A stretch of DNA of 64,000 nucleotides from Hemileia vastatrix (lineage: Eukaryota > Basidiomycota > Pucciniomycetes > Pucciniales > Zaghouaniaceae): assembly GCA_030280995.1 (NCBI GenBank), contig JASXTE010000005.1:3631001-3695000 (forward strand). Reading direction: 5' to 3'. The translations under genes and the position numbers were made by a program. The notes under the pieces were generated by a model. It was not told the DNA's origin and did not search any database. It saw nothing but the letters and a program-made list of their open reading frames with translations. Of this stretch, positions 24,011 to 34,800 are shown piece by piece; within the stretch, counting starts at the first letter, position 1; each line of letters begins with the position of its first letter.

Positions 24011-24816
24011 TGTCAGACAGGCTACTAGACTTACCCAATAAAATAATTAATTATCTTACTGAGATGAAGCCACGCCTTTTAATCCTTATTAATAATTAAT
24101 TATTTACAAACTACTTATGTATTACTTACAACTAACTAGCTAAGTACAATAAGTAATGTAAATAATTAATAAGAAATAAGTAACTGTCACATACATTTTT
24201 ACTCCCAAACACTGTGCTCAATAATACAGATGAGAGGAAATAAAATTAGTATTAAAAAATATAAAAATATAAAAAGAAGAAACCTTTTCAAATTCCTTTA
24301 TTTAGATTTTGTTGAATCAACATTTTAAATCAAATGTTTTTGTACTAAATGTGACAGACCAAGGGATTCAGATTTTTATTTCAAATAAAAAAATACTTTT
24401 TTATTTACACACTATTTAGTATAACTCTTATTATTTCACATACACTCCTTATTTAGCTTCTTTTTTCTCACACCCTTGTATTAGGTGGTGTTAACTCTGT
24501 ATTTTTATTCCTCACATCTTTGCCTATAAAGGTCCTCTCTTTTTGTACTGTTCAGGACATTCCTTTTTACTTACATTTTTTACAAACCAATACTACCATT
24601 AAAATTTATTACTATTTATTACTGACTTAGTACTTACATCTCATAATTCTAAATCAATAATTATAATAATAATTAAAAATCTTACCTCTAATCATTGAGT
24701 AATAAATCTTAAAACTTATAAGAGAAGTATGTACATTATTTTGAGCCCTTTAAATCCATTGTTGCCATCCTTGGAATACCTTGATATTCTTCTAGACATT
24801 AAAGTCCACCTTGACA
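24011..24816 (+). mobile_element. 5' LTR of family A (copy A1)
   Basis: Starts TGTCAGACAGGCTACTAG and ends CCACCTTGACA, giving TGTCA/TGACA terminal inverted repeats. The end is supported by the split LTR at 46883/56158, whose pieces sum to 804 bp, and by the related LTR D, which also ends TTCTAGACA...TGACA. A TATAAA box lies at 24525-24530. Two nucleotides after the end comes the putative primer-binding site. Confidence 0.85.
24525..24530 (+). promoter_or_regulatory. TATA box in LTR A
   Basis: GCCTATAAAGGTCC sits in the last third of the LTR, the expected place for the U3/R boundary. The same text occurs in the split LTR (about 47393) and as GCCTATAAAAGG in LTR D (about 58763), so it is conserved across two LTR families. 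Confidence 0.65.
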
Positions 24817-24840
24817 ATTGGAGACCTTCAGGAATTGTCA
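24817..24840 (+). other. Putative primer-binding site of family A
   Basis: AT spacer then TGGAGACCTTCAGG in A1; the equivalent in A3 (56161) is TGGAGGCCTTCCGG. It begins with TGG, complementary to tRNA CCA, but I cannot name the tRNA. The site lies inside a TTGACAATT / AATTGTCAA inverted repeat. Confidence 0.45.
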
Positions 24841-25189
24841 ATGGCACATTGTTATTTTGAGGACCGGAGACCGTGGGACCATCACCATGGAGGTACCTAT
24901 AAGGACAATTGGACGACAAAAACGACGAACGTCATACATCATGTGACTTATTTTTTTGCTGCGAATGGGAATTGAACAGCACTCCAAAACTTAAGCTTCT
25001 ATACTATCTGATAGTTATATATTTTGTGGTAATTATTGATTTCTATTCGTGGGTCACTTTGCACTCTTCATACTCTACATATTTCCTTTTACTCAGCACT
25101 CTGTAAGTGGCATTAATTTGCTCATTTAACAGGGGGAGGTGTCTAGTAAATTGGAATGAAATTTTTTATTTATTTTATTTTTCCTAGTT

Positions 25190-25545
25190 GACAAAGATAG
25201 AGCAATTGTTTTCTTAGTCCTAGAAGTAATAAATTATATATTAAAAATTTTTTTTTCATTATAATTTTCAGTTGACTCTTGTCCTGATATATTTAAATAT
25301 TAATTTTTCCAGTTGAAAAATTGTCCTGACAATAAAATTTTTTAAATTCATATTTAATATTTCAGTAGACATTAAGTCGTGTTAATTATTAAATTCTCAG
25401 TTGATTTAAAATCCTGATAATAATTATCACAAAATTGTTAATAAGAAATTTAAATTTAATTCTTCAGTTGATTATTATATCATTGTTTTAAATTGTTTCG
25501 AATTAATAAATTGATTATTATTTTAGTTGATTTTATCCTGAAAAA
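25190..25545 (+). repeat. Repeated CAGTTGA...TCCTGA motif in the family A leader
   Basis: Seven modules near 25193, 25269, 25309, 25362, 25397, 25464 and 25523 have the form pyrimidine tract, (C/T)AGTTGA, 5-20 nt, then TCCTGA or a close variant. The A3 leader (about 56528-56890) holds the same set. Each module resembles a 3' splice site. They precede a good acceptor (CTCTCTCATTGCAG) just before the gag ATG. Confidence 0.6.
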
Positions 25546-25637
25546 ATTTTATTTTATTATTTTTCTTTTAAATAAAAGTAAAAATAGAATCTAATTCATC
25601 TTATTGTCTCCCTCTCTCATTGCAGTAAAAATTAGAA

Positions 25638-28600
25638 ATGACTGATCAAGGTGTCTCTGCTGCACATGAAGAGGAATTGGATTTAATTGATTATGATGAG
25701 GCTACTTCTTTGAGTTCTCATTTAACTAGTAAATTATCTCAAATTAATCAATTAATTCACCAATCAGGATGTAGAAATGGAGGAAGTGGAAATTCTGGTA
25801 GAAACAACTCAGGAACAGAAACCTGTAATAAACCCCCCAGAAGAACTTCCAAAAGTCTTCAAAATAAAAAATATGCCACTACCTCAACAAGTAAAGAACC
25901 TGTCAACACACATAAAGGAATTAAGGACAGAAAACTTGAGATTGAGGTCAATAGTAGATGCTCTAGACGAAAAGGTAAGAAAAATAGACGCTTTTCTTTA
26001 AGAGAAGAGGAAACCTCCTCCCCCCAGGGATCTTCATCAATTGGCTCCCCAGCAGCCAGAGAAAGTGGAAGTATCCAAGTGGAAGTGGGATTGGCTGAAC
26101 ACTCAGTGGGATTACCTGTCTCAAAGTCAACAGACACCCCAAGAAGGTCCATCAAGACACAGCCAAGTCAACCCCACACCTCCTAACCTCTATCATGGAG
26201 GAAGAAGAAAAAAAAACAATATGATCTTGCCCAGCAAACCTTGGTAAGCCCCTCTATTGATTCACAAGTACCATTTCTTGTAACTAATTCAGTTCCCTCA
26301 GGTAATTCTGGAAAAGGAGATGAGACTGTGAGACTTGTAGAGGCTGAGAACAGTGGACAAATTGCTAAAAATTCAAATGTATCTAATACTTTAGTTCTAA
26401 TTGCTACTTCAATGATAAATCCTGATATGGCTATTATTGATGAAACACTGGAACCTGAGTTTTATGAGAATCTGGAAAGTTACTCTGTTTTCTTACTGAG
26501 AAAAACTCCAGATAAAGCTAACATAAATGATGAATATTTGAGGGATTTTATTGCTAAACAAAATCATATCATGAACAACATGCAATTGACTCAGAAATAT
26601 AATAGTTTGTTAACTGAACAGGGTTATCAAGCATTGAGGAATGAGTTACAGAGAGTTTCTGATGATTTGTTTCATTACAAAGCAACCCATGAAAAGAAAC
26701 TTGCTTTATAGCAGAATATCAAAAATGATTTGTCTAGACTGAAAGATACTGTATCTACCTGTTGCCTGAAGCTAGAGGAAGATAAGATGAACCTGAAAAG
26801 ATTAAGTGATCATTATTTATCTTTTCAAAATAAAACCCAGTTATCTTTTGCAACAGTCAATGAGAATTTATCTAGTCTTCCAAAAGTGAAAACCAGACTA
26901 ACAACCATTGAAGAAAAATTGAATTCATTGTTTAATGATCAAAAATATTCTGAAACTTCCTTGAAGGAACATAGGGTACAGGATGCTCCAAGTTTACCTG
27001 TTGCTAGTCCATCTAAAGTAAAATTAGATTCAGAAATGCCTGTTGATACTACTGAGTTTCCATCAAAAATTGATGATGCACCAGGATCTTCAACAGAGGG
27101 ATTAAACAATGAGATTACTGCACAACTAGAGAAGTTACAGCTGCTCCTTACTCAGAAACAAGCTGGTACTAAAGAGACTACTCCAAATCAAAAGAATTGG
27201 CCAAAACTTGACCAGTACCCAACATTTGATGGTGATTCTTCTTCTGATTGGCAGCAATTTATTTGCAGAATTGATAACTTAAAAAATTCTTACAAACTCC
27301 CAGATGAGGAAATTGTGTCCAAGTTAATTTCTTTGTTCACTAATGTTGCCCTAATGTGGTATGAATCTGTTCTCCTGGAAAGAAATGACTACTCATGGGA
27401 AGATTGGAAGAAATTAATTAAAGCACAATTTGGTGGCTCCAAGTTCAGAATGGCTCAACAAAAGCAGTATGAGGAGACTAGATATAGATCTTCCACTGAT
27501 AAACCTATTGAGTTCTTAAAAAAACTTGTAAAAATCTTGATGGCAATGGACCCAAATATGGAGTTTGATTTATGGAAGGACAAGATCCTTTATAAATTAC
27601 CAATGCCTCTGAGAGACTTGATAGTGGCTAGGACTGAGTTCTTCAGAGAAACCTCTTCATTCATTAATACTTGCAATGAGATCCTTCTAAACAATAAGTA
27701 TTATGCCAGAAGATTCATTCATAGGACCCCTTTGGAGAAATCCTCCACTTACCAACAGAAACCTCTGGAAAAAGTTGGTAAACCTTCTTCCCCTGTTGCA
27801 CCAAAAAAGTATGCAACAAACACTTGCTTCAAATGCAACAAGCCTCGGCAGAAAGGCCATTTTTGTGACAAGAGGATAAATCTTGTTGAACAAACTGAGG
27901 AGATGGCTAATGACACAATAGAACTGGATGATACTTCAAGGGATTGTGCCAGCAATATTTCATATGAATCTCAACAAGAAATCTTGATGCTGCAAGAAGA
28001 TATTCATTATTTAAATACTATTGATATTGATAATAATGATTTATCTACAGTGGAGGATGCTGAGATCATAAGGAACATTGAGGATAACTCAATTATAATT
28101 GCCCCTTTCAAAGCACCAGTCTTGATCAATGGAACCAGCATGGAAGTTGTTCTGGACTCTGGAGCTGGAGGAAGTGTAGTATCTGAAAAAGCACTTGCTT
28201 CAGTGGATCAAGACTATAAATCAAAACTGTTGCCTATCACTTCTGAAAACTGGAGAGTTTATGGCTCTGTTTTGTCCCCTATTGGTAAATACAAGGCCAT
28301 AGTATTTTTTAAATATAACCATGGGTCTGTAAGAGATATTTGTGATTTTGTTGTCATGAAAAATGATAATTTAAGCAGTTGGTTTATCATAGGAAATGAC
28401 ATTTTAACCAAATATGGCATAAAATTAGATCCTTCAAACCAATGCTTCACAATGGGGATAAATGGGAAGAGAAAATTTAAGTTTTCCTCCCCCAAAAAAT
28501 TATTAAAACCAGGATTGAACACATGTAATTCTGTGGTTGAATATAAAGGAAGATCTACAAAAGAAATTCATAACCTTATGTCTGAAATTGACAATGCCTC

Positions 28601-29276
28601 TTTAGGAGAACAACTTTCTGGTAAGGATAAAGATTCCATTATTAACTTGATAAAGTCTTTTCCTATGGCCTTTGCTCATGGGTCACATAAACTGGGATTA
28701 GTTAAAGAAGAAATGAAACTTTCATTGTCTTGTCCATTAACTGATATACCACCTAGTTTTAAGAAGAAGCCTTATCCTGCTTCTCCCACAAAGAGAAAAG
28801 ATATTGAAGACAATATCTCTACCCTTTTAAAAATGAATATTATTGAAAAGGTAGTTGAAACACCTAAATATTGTGTTATCTCACCTGTCCTAATTTCTCA
28901 TGAGAAAGATAAAGCCAGGTTATGTGGTGATTATAGAGCACTAAATACTTATACTGTTGATGATATCTATCCTTTTCCTAGAATTAACTCTATACATGCT
29001 ACCTTACAGGGTGCTAAATATATCAGCTGTTTGGATGGACATAAGGGATATCACCAGGTACCTGTTGAGAAAAATTCTCAGAATTTTCTGATGATTACTA
29101 CTCATATGGGTATTTATAAGTATGTTAGGATGCCATTTGGCCCTAAAAATGCCCCTTCAGTTTTTCAAAAAGTCATGGATAACACATTCCATCAGGAGAT
29201 AATTGAAGGATGGCTGATGGTTTATATTGATGATATCATTATATTCTCACTAAAATTTGAGGACCATCTCAACCAT
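25638..29276 (+). pseudogene. Family A gag-pol, 5' part of copy A1
   Basis: Starts at ATG 25638 (MTDQGVSA). The N-terminal region is spread over frames: a coiled coil (KELRTENLRLRSIVDAL, 25777-26001) ends in TAA, then PQQPEKVEVSKWKW and, past an A-run at 26211, the rest of gag. A TAG at 26709-26711 is TGG in A3, so it is a nonsense change. From 26730 the frame holds a coiled coil, capsid-like region, an atypical CX2CX7HXC knuckle (CFKCNKPRQKGHFC), protease LDSGAGG (about 28153) and RT with YIDD (about 29222). It is broken at 29276 by element B and resumes at 40936. Confidence 0.9.
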
Positions 29277-30419
29277 TGTGGTAGCCTAAAGTTTAGTACG
29301 GCACCTAAATATGTAAATGGAGTTATTACGGCGTGCAAGATTGGCGTTATTATTTTTTAAAGGGTTTTATTTAATTTATTTGAGTTTTAAATATGAAGAA
29401 ATTGGTCACGAGCGAATGCCTACACGAAAACAATTTATTTTACGGAGAAAACTTATTTTTACGGTCTGAAAAATTTATAAGTATTAAGTCGAGTCACTCA
29501 AGAACCTTGGGAAATTTTCCCAGAATTTTTACTATTTTTCTTATATTTTTAAATGAATTTTAAAGTTTTATAGGAATATTTACGTTTTCAAAAATTACTT
29601 AACTTTGATGAATTTTCACGGGGTAATTAGAGCTGCGCAGACTACGAAAATTAGTTTGGTAGGTAAAGGGGAAGTAGCTCTATTATGTGTAATTTTTCTA
29701 GATTTTTTATTATGGTTTTAAGGTTCTAAATTGAGTCCGGAAGTCCGGACGGACTCCGTTTCGACTCCGTACGGACTACGTATGGACTCCGCTTTGACTC
29801 CGTACGGACTCCGTACGGGCTCCGGATTGACTCTGGAAGAGCTCTGGAGGGAAAAACTTAGGCACGTGACTAGGAATACTTAAGCGCTTCTCAAACTCGA
29901 AATTGAGAAGGGGGGACACATCATACAGCTTAATCATTGACCACCACAGTCTCATTTTTTATTACTCAACAAATTAAAATAACTTGTAATACCCTTATAA
30001 CATTATTATTTTTTTTACATAACATCTTAGAAATACAATTCAACAGTTTAAATAACACTTCATACAGGGTATCTTTAGAAAGGTCTTCGTCGCTGGGACT
30101 TGATTATTGCTGTCTCATATAAATTTAAAATATTATAAAAACATAAAAGTCAATCTTTACAGATCTTTCACTGGTACACCTTAATTGTTGTTATCAGTAT
30201 TTCTTTCTCAACAGCCACTTTCATTAAATCTCAATAAGCGTTAATTATTTTAGAGTTTCATTATTTTTATCAATCAGATTCAAGTAGATTGGTTAGCTTA
30301 GTGATTTAGAATTCCCATTTTGTTATTTTTATTGGAAGGACGGGGTTTTCAGCTAAATCCACATATCTCCTCCGGATTCTTCTTACAGCAAGGCGACTGT
30401 AAGAGTTTACCTTACCATA
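29277..30419 (+). mobile_element. 5' LTR of element B
   Basis: TGTGGTAGCC to TTACCATA, 1143 bp, about 20 bp longer than the 3' LTR because of extra units in the GACTCCGTACG minisatellite. Termini form an imperfect inverted repeat (TGTGGTA / TACCATA). Confidence 0.92.
29734..29826 (+). repeat. CGG/CCG-rich minisatellite in LTR B
   Basis: Repeated GACTCCGTACG words with many CCG and CGG triplets in both orientations, standing out in AT-rich surroundings. Shorter versions occur in the 3' LTR (about 40273-40343) and the solo LTR (about 8461-8530). CpG sites survive here despite CpG loss elsewhere in the window. Confidence 0.8.
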
Positions 30420-30421
30420 GT

Positions 30422-30444
30422 TGGCGCCCAACGTGGGGTTCGAA
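30422..30444 (+). other. Primer-binding site of element B
   Basis: Two nucleotides after the LTR comes TGGCGCCCAACGTGGGG followed by TTCGAA. This complements a tRNA 3' end through the T-loop (TTCGAA in the tRNA strand as well). The acceptor text GGGCGCCA fits tRNA-Lys of several eukaryotes; the tRNA identity is inference. Confidence 0.75.
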
Positions 30445-30594
30445 TTCTCTAGCTTTCTTTAAAGACTTACTTGGATCAAGAACGTTATTAGCCTGCAAGA
30501 GGCTTATTTTCTGGAACTCTAATTGGATTTTTGTTATTGGCCTGCAAGAGGCTTGTTATTTTAACGGTTTTTAACACTTTTCTTATGTTTTGGG

Positions 30595-31776
30595 ATGTCT
30601 TCTACTAGTGGAACTGCTGTGTTGGCTGCTGGTGTACCTTTTAGGGCATCAGTGAGGATTGTATCTTGGGTTGGGCCCAAGTTTTCTGGAGATGATTTAG
30701 AAGGATTTTTACCTAGGTATGAAACTGCAGCTGCAATTGATGGTGCTTTACCTTTGGATATGGTGAAGCAGATTAGGTTCTTTATTTTGGACAGAGAGGT
30801 GGAAAAGGAGGTTATTTCTATGGATGGTTATAAAGATCAAAATTGGAGAAAGCTCAAGATGGAAATGGGAAAAAGGTGGCCAAAAGTTTATTCATTGGAG
30901 GATCTAAAGGATATAGTTAGGAAATGGGAATCAAAAGGTGGTGTAACATCTCTGCATCAGTATCATCAGTTTATGGTTGAATTTCAGGTGGTTCTGGATT
31001 ATTTGTTGGAGTATGAAATTTTATTTCATGATAATGCATCAAAGTATGTTTTTTGGGATGCTATGGGGGAAAAGGTTAAGAAAGATGTTTTGATGGTGCT
31101 TATTAATGGGAATTTAATGAAGGATCTCCCAGATGGAGAAACTAGGATTCCTGGTATGGAGGTGCTAAAGAAGGCTATTTTGGAACATCTGGATACTCAT
31201 AACTCTGTTGATTTGGACTCTGGAGAAGACACTGAGGTCGCTCAAGAGATAGAAGAGGATGGTGTAAAAGAACTAGTTACTTATGAAATTCCGGATTCAG
31301 CCATTCCTGAAGATTTTGTCCAGCCTGAAGATATTATTTTTGTTGACTCTTCTGTTTGGAAAGAAGAGATTTTTGAAGATGAAGATATTGTTGTCATTAA
31401 TGACAAAATTTTGAATGATGGGGATAATTTTTTGTTGAATGATTTGAAATCGGATTTAGAGGATTTTTTGCCTCAGGTTTTGTCTTCAGAAGCAGAGACT
31501 GTCTGCAATGAAGATATGGATATGGTGGATTTGTTACAATCTCAGGGAGAGATTGTTAAGGAGGATATGGTTTTCCCTGCACTAATAAAGAGTGTAGTGG
31601 CATTTGATAATAGAGTGCATAAATTGGATGCACTCATGTTTTGGAAAAGGGTTGTTTATTTTTTATGTCCAATGGTAGGACAAATTATGGGGGTTTATTT
31701 TTGGGTTTTATGGAATCGGTGGATAAGCCCTTGGGGCAAAATTATGGATTATCTCCAGGGGATATCAAGAATTTAA
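30595..31776 (+). CDS. Element B Gag-like protein
   Basis: An intact 393-residue frame from ATG 30595. The N-terminal half (WVGPKFSGDDLEGFLPRYE; MVKQIRFFILDREVEKEV; RWPKVYSLEDLKDIV) matches the capsid-type region of basidiomycete Ty3 Gag. The C-terminal half is strongly acidic and has no CCHC knuckle; it ends with a hydrophobic, aromatic stretch (about residues 345-370, WKRVVYFLCPMVGQIMGVYF). Two copies of a GCCTGCAAGAGGC hairpin precede the ATG at 30490 and 30539. The stop is followed three bases later by the first hairpin-tail motif. Confidence 0.85.
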   Translation: MSSTSGTAVLAAGVPFRASVRIVSWVGPKFSGDDLEGFLPRYETAAAIDGALPLDMVKQIRFFILDREVEKEVISMDGYKDQNWRKLKMEMGKRWPKVYSLEDLKDIVRKWESKGGVTSLHQYHQFMVEFQVVLDYLLEYEILFHDNASKYVFWDAMGEKVKKDVLMVLINGNLMKDLPDGETRIPGMEVLKKAILEHLDTHNSVDLDSGEDTEVAQEIEEDGVKELVTYEIPDSAIPEDFVQPEDIIFVDSSVWKEEIFEDEDIVVINDKILNDGDNFLLNDLKSDLEDFLPQVLSSEAETVCNEDMDMVDLLQSQGEIVKEDMVFPALIKSVVAFDNRVHKLDALMFWKRVVYFLCPMVGQIMGVYFWVLWNRWISPWGKIMDYLQGISRI

Positions 31777-31867
31777 TTCCTCCGAAATGAGGATAAACTA
31801 CCTAAACTCGGCTGAAATTTTTTTTATCCTTATGTCTTCAATTTATTCAGGATTCAAATTATTATGA

Positions 31868-34800
31868 ATGCCCTCATTTTTTGGGGTAGCAGGGGCTGAT
31901 CGCTTTAATGTTGTAATCTCTCCTCAGGATGAGATCTCGGATTGCAATAGGTCAGCTCACTTGGAGATAATTCAAGTGGATTCTCAATTATTTTCTGTTA
32001 ATATTACTTTGGAGTGCAAATACGTTTTGGACTTTTTTATATGTTTATTGGATTTACCCGGTTTTTCTATTAAATTTAAAAATGGTAAAAAAGGCAAAAT
32101 GGGCCAAATTAGGTTGGATAAAAATTGGAAGGGTATGTTTTATGACCTCCAGCAAGAGGGTAAACTGCAAAAATTACATCAAAACTCGATTAAAAATCTC
32201 AGTATAAGTAAAACACAAAAAAATAACTTATGTGAAAATGTTATTCGGGACCTCCAGCAAGAGGTTAAACTGCAATTATCTCCTTCTATTTTGGACCTCC
32301 AGCAAGAGGGTAAACTGCAAATATCACATCAAAATTCGATTAAAAATCTTAGTATAATTAAAACTCAAAAAAATAATTTTTGTGAAAATTCAATTCCGGG
32401 CCTCCAGCAAGAGGTTAAACTGCCGACTTTCTTTACGGGTGATTTACTGTTGGATAAGGGAAGCAAAGGTGTTGGAAAATCTGTTTATAAATTAGACGAG
32501 GGAAAGGAGAAAAGGGTAAAATTTAAAAATGAAATAAAATATTTTTCTAATTTTTCTTATTCCGATTCTGGCGATGAAGAAGATTCATTTGATGAAAGTT
32601 TTAATGGCGATACAAAAGAAAATGTTTTACCTCAAGTTAATTTAGATGTGGACGCAGCCAAATATAAGAAGGTAGCAAATAAAGTTCGACCTATTAATGA
32701 ACCGCTACCTGCTGAATTAAATCCACCTTTGAGAAGACCAAGGTTATCAAGAGATCCTTATGAAAGTCCCTTGGTAAAGAATCCGCCTGAATTTTCTGAG
32801 AAGTCAAGAATCACTTTTGAGAGACTGGGTGTTGTTAATTTTGGACCTGATGGTTGGTTGTCTGGAGAAGAGAAGAAGTTGTTGTTGGATGTGATGGTCA
32901 AGCGAGAGAAGGCCATTGCTTTTGTAGAAGAGGAGAGGGGTGTGTTGAAGCATTCCTATGGGGAGCCTTACAAGATTCCTGTGGTATGTCATGAACCCTG
33001 GCAGCAGAAACCAATTCCTATTCCGGCTGCATTGAAAGAAGCCTATATTGAAGTTGTCAAAGAACGGATACGCACTGGACTGTATGAGCAATCAACGTCA
33101 AGTTATTCTAGTCCTGTATTTTGTATCAAGAAACCGAATGGCAAGCTTAGAGTTGTTCATGATCTTAGGGAATTAAATAGGGTTACAATAAAGGATGCTG
33201 GGATACCGCCTAGTGCTGAGGAGTTTGTTGAAGTGTTTGCAGGGAGAGTGTGTTATGGTTTGGGAGATATTATGGGTGGATATGATGAGAGAGAGTTACA
33301 TCCGGACTCAAGGCCTCTCACTACATTCGATACGCCACTTGGACGTTTACAGTTAACAAGATTACCTCAAGGAGCAACAAATTCGGTTGCAGTTTATCAA
33401 GCTCAGATGGCTTGGATCCTTCAAGATGAAATTCCACAATATGCTGGAATCTTTATAGATGATGGAGGAATTAAGGGACCAACAACCGACTATGATAACC
33501 AGGTGTTGGAAGAGAATCCCGGGATACGCAAATTCATTTGGGAGTTTGCAATTACTTTAGAAAGAATCTTGTTTCGAATTGAAGAGGCTGGTTTAACTAT
33601 TTCAGGTTCAAAATTTTCATTTTGTGTGCCAGCCTTAGAAATATTAGGCCATGTGGTATGTAGAGAGGGTAGGATTATGTCCAGGAAGAAAGTTAACAAA
33701 ATTCAGTCCTGGCCAAGACCCAAGAATACAACCGAAGTTAGAGGGTTTTTAGGCGTTTGCGTATATGTTAGAATGTTTATTAAGGACTTTTCTTCATTGG
33801 CAGCTCCATTGAGACGGTTGACGAGAAAGGATGCAGACTGGGAGTGGGATGAAGAGTGTGAGAAGGCGTTTGTGAAGTTGAAGGAGGTTGTAGGGAAGGA
33901 TTTAGTCCTGCACAAGTTGGATTATGGAAAAGGAGCTGGCAGAATTTATTTAGCAGTTGATTCAAGTCAGGTTGCAGCTGGGGCGGTTTTGTCTCAGATG
34001 GATAAAGCTGGTTACATCAGGCCAGTTAGGTATGAATCTGTAGTATTTACTGAGGTCGAATCAAGATATTCTCAACCAAAATTGGAATTATGTGGTGTGG
34101 CGAAAATACTGAAGAAACTTCAGCATATTTTGTGGGGGCAACATTTTGAGTTGCAAGTGGATGCAAAATCGTTAATCCAGATGATTAATTCCCCAAGTTT
34201 ACCGAACGCACCCATGACAAGATGGGTAGCTTTTATTCAACATTTTTCATTTGATTTAGTTCATAAGCCTGGCAAGACTTTTACTATGCCAGATGGTTTA
34301 TCAAGAAGACCACCCACTGAAGAAGATTCAGACTCAGAAGAGTTCGATGAAGATATACCTATTATCAAAGCCAGCACTAAAGGAGCTGAAGACTTTCCAT
34401 ACCTCCCCCATGAGGTTAAACTGGCAGGACTATTATGTTTAGATTATGGTGTTGATGACCTCCACCAAGAGGATAAACTGGAAAATAGTTTTTATGTTAA
34501 TAAAGGTGTAGATAAATTCGGCAGAGAGGAGGTAGAAGAAGATGTGGTGTATGTAGAGGAAGATGGATTGGTAGTGTGGGATAGTAGTAAATTAAGGAAT
34601 GGTGTATATGTTGGAGAATTAGAGAATTTAAATAAAAAGGTGGATAAAGAGAAAGAGGTATTTTCGAATACGGTTTACAAAGGATCCAAAGGTTCAGAAG
34701 AAAAACGTCGACATAGCTCGATTAAAAATTTATTTAGGGGTCAACTATTATTGGCTCATTCATGTGCAGGTGATATTGGTGATAGAGAAGTCCCTATTGA

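Noticed and set aside
24716..24919. Minus-strand 67-codon frame shared by A1 and A3
   Set aside because: It crosses the LTR/leader border; sharing is explained by near identity of the copies and no domain is seen.
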